From the NCBI GenBank assembly GCA_003640385.1, contig RCAB01000071.1, forward strand, positions 62,001-126,000: a stretch of 64,000 nucleotides of DNA, in the 5' to 3' direction. The position numbers were made by a program, and so were the translations under genes. Positions 36,262-49,335 of the stretch are shown in pieces. The DNA is from Setaria digitata. Taxonomy: Eukaryota; Nematoda; Chromadorea; Rhabditida; Setariidae. Every line of letters starts with the position of its first letter. The first letter of the stretch is position 1. The notes beneath the pieces are model-generated. The model made no database searches and was not told the DNA's origin. It saw nothing but the letters and a program-made list of their open reading frames with translations.

Positions 36262-39200
36262 TCAAGCATGTAATTTGCAATATGGTGCTCCATTCTTGGC
36301 ATAAAAACTCTCTCCTTCCAAGTTTACATTGCAACTCTGAAGTAAATTTAAGTAATGAATTAGCTGACCCAGATTTCGATGCTCTACTCACCGTCAGACA
36401 AGGTTACCGTCGAATTATTTCTTTATTTCTGATGTTCAGAACTCTTACATATCTTCTACGTAATTGTTGAACACAAATTTACCGTGCAGTTGAAGCAGTT
36501 TGAATGGAATGCAGCGCCAAGTGCTTCCACCCATCTATCTCCAGCTTCTATAGGGTAATGGCACGATACGCACTTAGTTGTGAATAATGTGTTCCAGTCT
36601 GGAACCCAAAAGGTATCATGAGAAATAGTCTCAAATTCTTATTTGGCAGTGTGTAAAGCGAACACTCGGTTTTTGTATGAGGGGAATACCGGAAGCTAAA
36701 ATACTTAGTATTAAGTTACTGAGAAAATTAAAGCTGAGCTTGCCTGTTTCGCAATATGGTTGTCCTTGTTCAAGGAAAAATGCAGAATTTCCAAACGGAT
36801 TATGACAGTGGGTACAAACGAAACAATGCGGGTGCCACTGCTTTTGAAGCGCATTTAAGCAGTCCTGGAAAAAAGCGATGGAATCAGTAGTAGTGGCATT
36901 ATTGCGACTTCAAGAGTTATTTAGTACTTTTTTGTAGAGCAATTACCGACTAATAAATACTCCTTTTGTCTTTCGGAAATTCAGTAACTCTTCATTGCAA
37001 TATTAGTACCAGGCCATGTATTTGAAAGGATTTTAAAATTTTGATGTTTTTCCTGACTTACAGCAGTTATCGGTTGACTGCACTTAGCACAATGTGGAGC
37101 AATTTGAGTTTCGAAGCAACGCTCACAATATTTTCGTCCCTTTTCTTCTACGAAACCAATATCCAATAATCTGCGAGCACATGGTTTGTTTGAGCACACA
37201 AAGTGATCTGGACAATATGTTAATCCATTAGCCAAAACGTACGCACCCCTGCAAAACATTGGAACTGAAAAACTGCTAAATTTTCGAAAGTCGATTATCA
37301 AAGAAATTATCATCGTTCTTCAGAAAAAGTACAAGCTTTAATGGATAATCTAAAACATTTTAGCAATAATACGGCCATATCTTCTACGTCATCTAAATTT
37401 TAGACCAAAATTTTTTATGAATTTGATTTGAAATTCAAGAGCGAAAAGTTTAATACCTTATTTCTTGTTTACAGTCTTCACAATACGGTATACGGTTACC
37501 CTGAGTGTGAAGTATACCTCGACCTCTTGCCAATTCTTCATCGTGTCGTTCATGCACATTTGATGGTTTAATATATGAGCTCCTACTGGCTAAAAAGTGC
37601 AGAACTGTGATTTTAACGAGATGGAACAATAAAACTAAAGTTCATGAGGACTTGTAAGTTTGGAGTGTAAAAGACGAATAATGTCTAGCTAGCAGTGAGG
37701 CATTATATGGGCTCAAACATAAACATTTGAATGTGTTACAGAAACTGAATTTCTGCAACTAAAATTTGAGTGAAAACCTTCCTCTGCATGGTGGTTATAA
37801 GTGCTTCAAAAAATATGGGATCAAAAGATTGAGTGCAGTCAGACGAAGAAATAAAATAAAAGATAAGGTGGTTAGGATTTGAAAGGTGGAGCGTGTTGGT
37901 TGAAAGAACGAAAGCAAAAGAGCTGTTTCAGGAAAGAATCCAGTTCCGGGCAAATCAGGTATATCTATCGTAACTGGTGGAAATGAGTGGAGGCTTATAC
38001 GAACTTTTAATCTAATAATCGAAGTAATCATTTTGTTTGCTTTTACTGACTCACAGAAGTTTAATTTAAGGACCTTTTTGTGCAAACTGTTCTTTACCCT
38101 GAATATGCTGTTAGACAAGAAATATTGCTGGTTATCAGATTATTTGATGGAATAAATTGTTTTTTATTGCGTAAGTGTTGGCTGGTGAATTATCAGCTAG
38201 ACCACTTCTTAAGTTTTGTAATTAACGATACATTAGTAGTTGCTCTGGAGGTCAATTAACTTCCAGAGAGGAATATTTCACATAGCACAACATGCTCTTG
38301 TAAATAATGAGTTGAAAATTTACATTTTCAGGACATCCACAAAATCATTATTAGTAGTTTTTAACTGACAAAAGAGCTGGAAAGTAGTTCACATCTGCTT
38401 GCATAATTATGCGGCTTTTTATCTGTGTATTTACTTCGCCAGCAACTTATAAAACTTGAGATTTTATTTATCTACGATGCGTTACTTTTGCCTACACATC
38501 TATCGCTTCTCTTCTAATTTGTTCTAAAGCAATATTCCCATCTCTGCTTCCAGAACTGTTGATTGATATTACAGTTTCATATCGATAACAGCAGTAGTGT
38601 CAGTAGCAGTGAGGAGGAATCAGCTGATGAGGATTAAATTACTCTACTTGAATGGAGAAAAAGATGCGAAGAAGAGGGACACAAAAGAGTATTGAGGTGC
38701 CACTGGAAAGACATACACCTTCGCTCCAGTCTCGCTTCATTCCTAAGTACGTTTTGTAATGATGTTAGAATACGCGAATGATTTTCACGATAAAAGAATC
38801 CCCATCTGAATCCTGATGATTTTTTGAGAAATTTCCTACTGCTGTCGTTGTTCTATTTATATTTTCTGCTGGATATCCTGCATTTTTCTGCTACTGATAA
38901 TGGCAGTCATTTCCATTCTTCAGTTTGTCTCCCATATTAGGATGCCTTATCACTAATGTAGTACGTTCATTTTAGTTCAAACTTAACTTGAATAAGTGAA
39001 CTTTCTCGAGAATTTTTTGCTAAAATTTCAAATTTTCCGAATTAGCTTTTAGAAAATTTCTACCAAAACATTCTTTACCAAGGTGTCAGCAGGGAAAACT
39101 ACACTGAACGCGAAGCTTTTGCATACTTGTCAAGATTTTTGTGGAAGTCGATAACATCAAGCATATGTGAAAACCTTTTCTCTGGATCTCGTAATTTCAG

Positions 39201-42200
39201 CTGATATCGAACGATACTTTCACCAGCAATTTGTTTATCACGTTTTTCAATAGGATACGAAGTCTGCATTCTTCGAGCTCTCCAACTTCTCTAATATCTT
39301 CCTTTTCTTTTTGGTATGAGCATCAATTACACTCTTCTCCCTGCGTGTTCCTTTTCCTTTTATTTACTTGTTCTATTTTTGACGATGTGGAACATGTCTT
39401 CTAGAGTCTCTTTATGATAGCGATATTGAAGTGATCAACTACTTTCGTGTAACCGATGCCGATCCTTCGAATCTCGTTACAGTAACGCATGAAATCTCAT
39501 ACCTGTCCTGCGCTATGCAAATTCCAATCATGGGATACTTTTTTGACAGGATGAGATTTTCCAGTCCGGTATTATTATTAGCATCAACATATTAGTATTG
39601 TCCTCGACAAAATTTTATTTTTGCTTTTCGCACCCATTGTTTTCGTGCCTTTTAGTTCCTGTAGCCATCATTTCTTAATCAGTGTTTTGCTCCGTAGAAG
39701 CGAAGTTCGGTTTGTTTTAAATACATTCTCGTTGCCATTGCTGTTTCGAATTAAATAATTATTAGTAGAGCGACAGCTATCAAACATAATTCATGAATTC
39801 TGCTATTTGCACCATCAGTCAAGATCTGTATATGCTTCTCCTGCACTGCAGTTGGATTCGTCCAGATTCCTCTTTTGTTGATTCACATGTTCCAGAATTT
39901 GTATTTTGAAAAAATATTTCATATAAGATCGACTGGTACATACGTCCTATATTGAAATTACTTTAATATTTCCGTTCTTTTCCAAATGGTTGACAGTATT
40001 CCAGCGATCTTCTTTGTTGTAACTGTCTTCTTAAAAGATATCGTTTGGAAAACTTGGAGGTCCCTGCCGCTTTTCTTCATTTTCTTTGATAAATACTGAA
40101 AGTGCTATTACCAGTCTGTCATTTTTTTTGTTCGTCAGAGGTCGAATCTTCTGAAGCAGAAGGAATTAGAAAACTGTATTGCCAATACCTCTTAATTTTA
40201 TGGGAATCTGGGGGCCAATGATGTTTGCATGGAAGCCGACGTAGTGATATTACTTTCCGAATTTCAAGCGATAAGGATCGGACGCGACTTAACGACCGCA
40301 AAGTTTCATACTGTTGATCGGGCGCGTTACCTGCGTGAATGCACAAATAATGTTAGCATATTGAGGACATTTGACAAGGTTACGAAACAAACTTCAATAT
40401 AAATAATTAAGTGTGATTGAAAACAAGTCTCAAACTTCTTGTATAAGCAGAATCCGAATTCAGATAAAGCAACCATGCTACTTCAGTTACAAAATTACTT
40501 GTTTTAGCTAGCAGCCAATCTATTTACATGAATCCATGAAAATAGGATATATGTTCTAAAATACCTTTACGCAGTTCGGGTAGCTCTAAGATCAAAAGTA
40601 CGGTTTTTTACTGAAATTCTGCTTTTTGATTTATTCTTCAAAGGTTCAAAATTACCGTTTAGCAGTTTCGATTTCTGCTCCCATCTGATTAAATTTTTGT
40701 TGCAGATAGGAGCGAAGTAACTTCCTTTTACCTGAATTTATCGACGAATTGTAAATTTCTTTCTTCAGTTCATTCAATTCTTGACCATAATGGGTAGCAG
40801 CTGGTGGCACACCTCGATTGCTGGGACTAAAAATATAATTTTTTTTCAGTTGTCGATATTGTCTGTACAATTCCTGCATATGAGTGCAAACCTATTGCCA
40901 TTTAATAGTATTGCCTTTTTTAAAGAAAAAATGATCAAAAAAAAAAAGCGGTAGAATAGATTAGGATTTGAGAAAGTGCCATTTTGTTCATTAAACAATA
41001 TTGGTTTATTTCTTCAATTTATCAATTTGATGGCTGAATAGTTTACTTGGAGCTAAAAGATGATGAATATTACAATTTCGTGAGTTATTTTCGTTAAATG
41101 TACAGTAAATCTGAGTAGCTACTTGTGTTTGTATTACTTATAATATACGTTCCAATCGACCAAAAATCCAGCGCTGCCTTGAATTTGAGTACATTTCTTG
41201 TATTCAGTGTAATTTTATAAGCAGTTTTCGGTAGAATCTTGCTAGTTAAACTGTCATAAAAAAGGAATTAAAGGATTGCTTTACAAACAACTCTAAATGT
41301 CTGATGGAGTTTTTATTATACAGATACCAAACATAGACTGAAGAAAAAATGTAATGATTCCACATGTTTGAAAACATGCAGTTTAAAAAATTAGCTTATT
41401 ACCTTATGGGACTTTGAGTTTTCCATGGTGTTGGACTGATCGAAATCGACTGTCGAGTCATAACTTCTGGCTGGTATGATGCTAGTAATGCGTTTCTGTC
41501 AGGTGTTAGGCCTATTTTCAATTGCTGTCTAAAAAATAAAAATTTAACACGCTTCATTATTTTACAGAGCTTAAAAATCACTGAAATGCAAGTAAAATGA
41601 AATGGAATTGATTTAGATCTCTTAACAGATCACTATCAGTGAATATGTTTCTACCAAGAAGTACCAAATATCGTAGTGACAGACCCCTGGATCTCGTCAT
41701 GCTTTGCAGCGTTGCTGCCTCTTCTTAATTGTCGACCGTGAACATCGCAATAAAATTTGTCGTTAATAAAATGGTGCCCTTGGTTCTTGAGGGAGCCACC
41801 ACAAGTTGAACATTGAAAACATTCACCGTGTACTGTACGATCGTGTGCGCGACACATCATTCCTCTAAACTACTTTAATTGCAAATTGCGTTAATCACGT
41901 CATTTAATGCAACTACTGTTTCCATTAAAATAAGAAATCTGTAACTCATTATCCAGCTCATTCTCATTGAGGATACTTAATTTTTTTCACAACTTCTGAA
42001 CTATATCTGCTCAAATAGTCTGAAGTATCCTTTCATGAGCAATTGCACTCTACGTATTAGATCTTTGTGAACTAAGTAAGATAATGTAGTATGGACCGAA
42101 AAAGTGAGGTTAGCTTTTTGTACCGCTTAATTTTTGCTACTGCTAAGCCTAATTTTAAGAAAATACTGACATTTCAACCTGTTCTTTAGTGGTAATTTAT

Positions 42201-45200
42201 TTTCCTATATGCGAGTGGCATCATAATCCAGGATAATATTTAAAAGTAGCATCATACAGTAGAAACATTATTTTGAAAATGAGCAATTCAAAAAAACAAA
42301 CTGAGAAAAAAATGGTCGAATTTTCAATTTCCAAGTAAAATATTTCAAGTTCACTTCAAGTATTTCCAGTGGTTTTTTTTTTTAGAATTGATTATCAAAA
42401 GTAGTGTAGCAAGAGGAATGCTAATTATTGATTGATATCACTGCGGAAACCAAAGACAGGCGAAAGTTGGTCGTTATTAGTCCGTTTGGGATTAGTATGC
42501 ATGTTGTCCTCATTTGCTCATGATGGCAGAATAACTTTCAGACATTAAGGAAACAGTGGTTGAAGTGTATACTTGCTAACATGAAGATAACTTGGCTATT
42601 AGAGTGGTGTAAAAAACTGCACTTCGAAAGTAATTGTTATTTAGATTCGCTGAAGAAAGGTCAATAAAAAATTTCGACTTGAAATTTCTCAGTGAAATCG
42701 AAAGATGCTCTGTATAAGAATTAGATTTAAGTGAGAGCAATGAAATGACATACTTGATAATGCGTCCACAAATGAAACACATTGGCGGTCCAGAAACATT
42801 TTCCACGTTCAATTGAGCTTTTTCTGAACACCAGTCAATTTATTTATAAAATTTTTCGTTTAGATGATACCATAACGACAGATGTGATAATTTCTACTGA
42901 TACTCTAAGAAATTAAAGCACTAAGCTGATAAAGTTTCACCTTGGGTGGCTTCAGTAGTTTTGACTGATACCATGTGTTCGCCATTTTCCTTTGAACGCT
43001 CGCTTTCCTGAATAAGGCGGAGTGTTTCTGATCGCAAATATGATGGAACTTCCTTCTGCTTAGTCAAACTTGGACTGAAATATTTTCATCCATTCAATGA
43101 AGACATTTGATAAATCAGACTTATTACTCCTATGATTCAGTGAATTCAATTCATAGTTTTTCATTCGCTGACAACGTAAATCTGCATCTTTCCCGAATAT
43201 TTTTTGGTTTCCGTTACAGTTTAAGAATCATTTCCAACATTAATAATGAACCGTGCAGTACCTGTTGTGTTCTGCAATAAAATATCTAGGTTGAATGTGA
43301 TATATGGGTCGGCATCGCACTGTTTATGGTGACATAACTGTTCTATGATAGATAATTCACTCCTGTTTCTCTGTTGTGTAAGCGAAATAGCTGATTTTTT
43401 TTTGATTTACAAATATAACTTATTTTGAATCAAAAACTGTTGTAAATCAGATTCCCTTACTCAGTTCCAAATAGTCCACCCGTCTGTTGAAGATATTGTT
43501 CAGCAGCTGTCTGCGGTGAGTAAAGAGGCATCGGTGAATTGTACTGTAAATGTTTCACTTCTTGATGATCACCGAATGGTTGTGCTTTGACGTTAAAACC
43601 TGGGATTGCGATTGACTCCTGAAAAAATCTAGTTTATCAATCATAATCTGCTTAGTTTTGTTCAAAATAGTGTGACAGCAAGCTTAATTGTGCTGTCAGT
43701 CAAAATTAGAAAAACTATGCTTTTATACTTCAAAGTAACAATAACATTTGAAAAGTAATGAAGTTTTCAGAAAAATTCCGAATCATATAACAACTGAATA
43801 AGGAATAACAACTGCGGTATAAAAGCACGCGAATTGCTTTCAATCAGCAAGCTAAGTAAGGAGATGATTTCTTAGCGGCGATTACTCTGCTGAATATCCT
43901 GTCCGTAGCAAAGATATAAAAAAGTGTAAGAGAAGTTCAAAACTTTTGAGATTTGAAATGTAGAGTGAGAACCAGCATTTCGAAAAGTAGCGTTAGTCAT
44001 TACAAATTCGAAATCGAAAGCTGACTGTAAAAGAAATAAACAAAAAGTGTCTTCATTGGCTGAAAGTGACATGAAGGTTTACATGTTCAAAAAGCTCTCT
44101 TAGCTCAATTAAAACTTGTTTTGAAGTTGCAGAAAAATGTATATGTGGGAATAAGCAAATGTGCAAAAAGTAACTTCTAACTAGCATTATCTCAGTGGGA
44201 TTAAAGGTCTTCAGTTAATACTTTTATGAAAACTAACTGTTTGCTCTACTTCATATTTTCTTTCTATGAAATACTAAAATGATAATGAAACAGTTACATG
44301 CAGTTTTGGATCTGTGAAGCTTGCTATCAAGAATAATTTGATGTCTAGTGATTTTATATGAAGTATCATCTTCCATAATTTCTGAGAAATTCGTAAATCA
44401 GTATTCACTGAACAGATATTGGCAATGTCTTTCTTAATCAGCTGCGACATTTCCGATGCTTATTTTATTAATTCGAGAGCAAACAAGTTGCGATTTAACA
44501 ATCAAATCTTAAACAAGAAATGAAACCATCGTAATTTTTTGTGAAAACGAACTTTCTAATTTAAATATTTAGAAATGGAAAAAATTTAGTGCAAATATTT
44601 TACGGAAAAATATGATTGGAAAAGATATGGTCATAATTATAGTCGGGCAGAATTATCGGAATCGAAAATTATGATTTAAATCGCTCAAAGCATGTCTTAT
44701 GATTCTGCCTTGTTTTTAAGAAACCAAAAATTTTTAAAAAGATGGAAAATCTTTGCCAAAACTCGAGCTATCTGGAATTCAATCCAGTTTTCAGCTGTTT
44801 CTGATAAATAGAAGTTAACTATGGGGCGAATAAAAACTGATTTGCAGAAATAGGAAACGTCGCATTCCCTTCGCATAAAGTTATATCTTCACTATCAAGA
44901 CATTTCAATGAGAAATTCCGTTGTATTGGCTATAAGTACATTTCATTCTTACTGATCCTTATCCAAATGAGAAAGCTGGAAGAAAGATGAGAATCGATTT
45001 TGAATTAGAATCAGCAATATCAAAATCAATTTTTGCCTTCTTCATAGTTAATATAGAAAAGTATTATTTTAATAACGATTTGCTATTTTAATTCAAATGA
45101 AGCACAAATTACCGGATTCTGGTGTTCGAGTGATACTTTTAACAGAGTATTCGAATTTGCCGCTTTTTGCGTGTCAGTCGGACCAACATTGAGTACGGAA

Positions 45201-46886
45201 TGTTGGAATTTATTATATTCTGTATTTTCGGTCACCGATGGTTGCCAAATTCGATGTGTTATATTGCCTGCAGTCCTAAAACTACCATTTTCTGTTATCA
45301 ATTGAATATTCTACTTTTAACATAAGCAAAAGAAATGGGAAATTTACCAAGGCTTAGGAGCATAGGCAAGTTGGTACATAAGAAGAACGACTGCGATTTA
45401 AATTGGGTGTTCGAATGGAACAAGAGCGGAAGAATGCCTTTTGGTTGCGTTGAGCAAAATTTTTGAAAATTAGGGCAGGGCGTGCGGAGTTTGCTTTTAC
45501 ACTTGTCATGTGTGAGACTTCGAAAAATTTTCTTAAAAGTAATGACAATCACTTTAAATGAATTCTAACTATTTTTTTTTTTTTTTAAAAAATGGAAATT
45601 GCTGATGCTTCTTCTACATTCCTGTTTTTGAATCATTCTGAAAGCTTTTCAGGACAACAAATGAAGAGGACTTGAAAGAAAGTTCTCTCAATTTTATAAG
45701 TCAAGACAGTCTCAATATCTTAATTGTTCTAAGAGGAAGCTGATTTGATTAGACAAGTTCAAGAGCCTGGATCTCTTATCAACTTACCTGTGTACAATTA
45801 ATTCGACTCTATGCTCCGTTTTCGAGAGCAATTGTTTTGCCAGTTCAATATTTAAATTTTGGTGACCCTCAAGTTCTACTAAGACATCACCATTCAATAA
45901 GCCAGCACGGTCCGCTAGAGAGCCTCCGATTACCTGAACGACGTTTTAACTTTATAAGGCATGATTATGTTCGTTTGAACTGAAAACTAGAGATTTTCAG
46001 AATTTAACATCCTTTCGAATTGCTGATGCAGTTTTTAACAGATTTTAATAGATTATTAGCTTTTTCGATATCTAAGAATTTGATTGTTGAGACGTTAAGA
46101 CACTAAACATTTACCACTTCTTCAGAAGAGTTTTTAAGAGAATCTTATAACTTACAAGTTTTTAAAATTTTCATCATTATTTTCATCGATTTGCACTTGA
46201 AAGCAGATCGACAAGATGACAGAGAGAGGGAAACGTTTAGGAATGAACAGAAAATGAACTTCCGAATTCTACGGTTTCTAGCAATTACTGGTTAAAAAAA
46301 AAGCAAAGAATACTAAAAGTTTTTGTTATTTCTAAAAAGATGTAAAAGACAAGTACAAGAATTACGTGATTTCATAGACTAAGCTATTTGAATTTTTTTT
46401 TGTCTTTAATATCAACTCAAATTTTAATTAACAGTATTTTTAGGTTTGAAATTGCAGGATTCTCTTCTTTATTATAATTACTTTTTTATGTTTTATTATA
46501 TAATATTTATACCATTAAATATTCATTGTAATTACTGATGTTCTGAGAAATTGCTACAATTTTCCCTGTGGATTGAATTTTAGAACCCTTGTAAGTTTAG
46601 ATATAAATTAGATTTTATTATTATTATCGTTAATGAACTCTTCAGAAGTATACCAAACACCGATCTAACAAAAATAATATTGCATGAAGCTTAAGGAAAA
46701 AAAAGTTGTTATGCATATATTTAAATAAAATTTGAAAGCCTAGTTTTAAAATTACGAAAATATTTAAGTGACAGTTTCGGATAATTATACATTTATGATG
46801 GAGAGAGCAGGTCCAATAGCGAAGCCCCATGGTGTACTCAATTGACCACGTGACATTCGCACCGTCACCATTTCAGCCTGAGCCAT
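36262..46886 (-). CDS. alp-1: ALP/Enigma (ZASP) PDZ-LIM muscle scaffold protein
   Basis: Thirteen exons join in phase into about 565 aa: 46791-46886, 45788-45933, 45113-45275, 43461-43618, 42941-43074, 42754-42823, 41685-41864, 41403-41528, 37457-37582, 37062-37248, 36744-36864, 36483-36598, 36262-36336. ALP/Enigma proteins bind alpha-actinin and organise muscle Z-disc or dense-body attachment sites. Order: N-terminal PDZ (MSRGQLSTPWGF, then GSLADRAGLLNGDVLVEL), a ZASP motif (VKHLQYNSPMPLYSP), LIM1 (CFICGRIIKGMMCRAHDRTV) and a linker. Three consecutive C-terminal LIM domains end CKLHA. This matches the long nematode alp-1 and fly Zasp52 layout. The intron after exon 36744-36864 uses a GC donor (CAG|GCAAGC), supported by exact phase. 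The largest intron (37583-41402) holds unexplained coding-like segments. The ATG at 46886 was chosen because it starts the PDZ; an open frame continues upstream. Confidence 0.93.
37583..41402. other. Large ALP/Enigma intron with unassigned coding-like segments
   Basis: Between ALP exons 8 and 9. It contains a minus-strand open segment at about 40660-40872, described separately, and another at about 40268-40331 (APDQQYETLRSLSRVRSLSL). A plus-strand acidic terminal-exon-like segment lies at 38571-38636, after GATATTACAG and ending SSSEEESADED. None fits the ALP reading phase. They may be pieces of a nested gene, minor isoform exons, or chance. Confidence 0.4.
40660..40872 (-). CDS. Unassigned helical exon inside the ALP/Enigma intron
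   Basis: A minus-strand open stretch of about 70 codons follows an AG (ATATGCAG). It starts ELYRQYRQLKKNYIF and contains GQELNELKKEIYNS and LLRSYLQQKFNQMGAEI. It ends AKR just before a donor-like GTAATT or a TAA. Composition is that of a coiled coil. The phase does not match the ALP exons on either side: inserting it would put a stop in ALP. It may therefore belong to a nested gene or an alternative ALP terminus. The opening faintly resembles the LYxRYRxIK stretch of FAM13-type proteins, which is not enough to name it. Confidence 0.35.
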
Positions 46887-49302
46887 TACTGTCGCCGTAT
46901 TTTCAGTAGCAACTTCGAGACCGATCTGTTCTGAAAATTTTCTGAGAAACAGCAGAATTAGCAGTAATATGGTCGACTTGAAATTTTCAAACACATTGAC
47001 ATCAAAGCACTAACTTTTATAAATTGATACATGATAAGGAACTGTTCTATGCTGAATATACTGAAGTGGAGGGACAGTCGGTTAAATCTTCATATTCTTT
47101 ATGTAATTTTAATAAAATTTCCTCCCAACAGACTTCTAGAGTCTACTGTATAACATTGGAATAGTAAATGTTACAGTATTTTCAAATCTCTGGTTGTTTG
47201 ATTTTAAAATTTAAATCAATCTACAAAGAAAATATCCCATATTCGACATTTTCATAACAAATATACTAATTACCGCTACGATTATAAATGTTACGACATG
47301 GTTTTCAATTTCAATCAGTCAGTGATAAAAAAAGCAAGATGATATCAGTTAAGAAAAGGTGGTGAATTCGAGATGTCTAGGAAGTATGTAAAAAACATTT
47401 TGTGGCTGTTGTGCGTTACATCTACCTACGTAACATGCCACCACTGGGTGCTAACACTTGATCCTTCTCAGTCTCCGCCTAAATGTATCAACGTTCGCTC
47501 TGTAGCTACTTATGCTTACTGCCTGTGTATGCTTGGCGTATCTGTAAATGCGTGTATATACGTGTGTCTCTCTTTCTGTGTGTACACGTGTTAGTGCATT
47601 TCATTTCATCAGCTGGATGAAAGAGAAAGAGACGTCACTTCCGTCAACTGATGCGATATTTATCCGGACTTCTGACGTTGACAGTGAAGTGGTCCGTGTA
47701 ATAGTGACTGTCTAAATCGGCAATTATCATTAGGTGAGCGCTGGTACTGCAAAGAAGTCCTAAAAAAGTACTACACTGCAGGTGCAAACTCATTTACAAA
47801 GAGCCATTTGGGAGTTTTGAAGCATGCCACTGATTTTTACAATCTTTTCAGAGGAAGTAAGCGCAAAAGAGAGAATATTTTGAAAAAGAAAATAATTTTA
47901 TGCTTTCAGTTTCATCATTGGTACATGATTCGGTATTTAGCTGACACATTTACACAAACAAAATACCATAGGTGAAGCTCGTGAAGCATTTATAGCATAG
48001 CAACTTTCATTTCCATCCTTCGGAATTTTCATTTGGGAAAGCATCAATAAAAAAAATCACTTCGTCCATTTCAGGACAGTTTATGCCATTTCATTTGGAA
48101 TCATTTCTCATGGTACAATAATTATCTTATTACCAAAATATAGTCCTATATCCCTGTTTTACCATTCCAGATTCCTCCCCTGCCTATTCACTAGAGCAAT
48201 CTTCTTGAATTTTAGATACACTTCAGACGCTCATAAAATACAAAAAGTACATCTTCATATCATGTGAGAAATGAAGTTTAACTCTAATTATTCAGAACTT
48301 CATATTCTCCAAGTTCTACTTACTCCGAATTAGGTAATTAGCGATTTTTCGTGACAACTGGGCACATTAATATTCTTGAAAAAAGCCAAACTTGTTTATT
48401 CTGTCAGCTAGGCCATATGCTGACGTTGTTTTCCCTAAAAATAGTACAAACAAGACAGCTAGCTAGCTATTTTACATTTCCTCTGGTAGTAGTTACCAAC
48501 AGAAATTTCCTGTTCAAAAATAATGAGATTCATTGGACTTTCTTGAATTTATTCGTTAAAGACATTCACATTTAAATCTTTTTGCCTGGAAACTTCCCTG
48601 CACTTATATATTCAGTTCCATCGAAAGTGTTACCAATAACACTCAACGTGTTTCAGTCATCGGATGTTCTAAATCACAAATTTCAAATATAAGCTCAAGC
48701 AAAAGACGAGTTAAATCAAGTTGTTTGAAGAATCTGCAATTGATAAACTACTTATTAGTGGGAAAGAATGTATTCAAAAGTTCAGAGAAGCTTCAAACAG
48801 AACATGCAAGACATCCTATTCTTTGCTGTGTATTATTGCACCTTATGTTGCAGTTACTTCATTTCTGAATAGGAAATGGAAAAACAAGCAAATAATGTTT
48901 TCTCATTTGAATCATTTTATCCACTTCAACGAACACGTTGCACAGAAATATGTTTCTCTTCAAATATTACTCGAGTCATTAATATAATAAAGTGAACAAG
49001 TTTAGGAGTCTTACATTATAATCAATTCTTATATATTAACCTACCTTAGTACATAATAGAACTTCCGGACAGTTCGGCAAAATTTTCATCCCAACAGGAA
49101 AAGTATCTTGCATCTTAATATCTTAGTTTTGATTATTCATTTCTGCATTTCTCATTTGCAAATGAAACGAATTCTCAATTTAGAGAAGAGCAGGAAAAAA
49201 TTTCTCGAATAAAGAATTAGGATGAAAGCAAATTCATGTCGGCTTGTATACGTACATATCTATGTGTGTGTGTGCCTGGCTGTTTCTGTTTCTATGTATA
49301 TT

Positions 49303-49335
<33 letters not shown>

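Noticed and set aside
37795..38118. 107-codon minus-strand open frame, and a long plus-strand frame over the same region
   Set aside because: No family signature and no consistent splice sites. The sequence lies in the large ALP intron and both strands are open by chance.
47373..47594. 73-codon plus-strand frame with a signal-peptide-like start
   Set aside because: The rest is Cys/Val/Tyr-rich sequence translated from a TG-rich simple region. No acceptor or homologue was seen.
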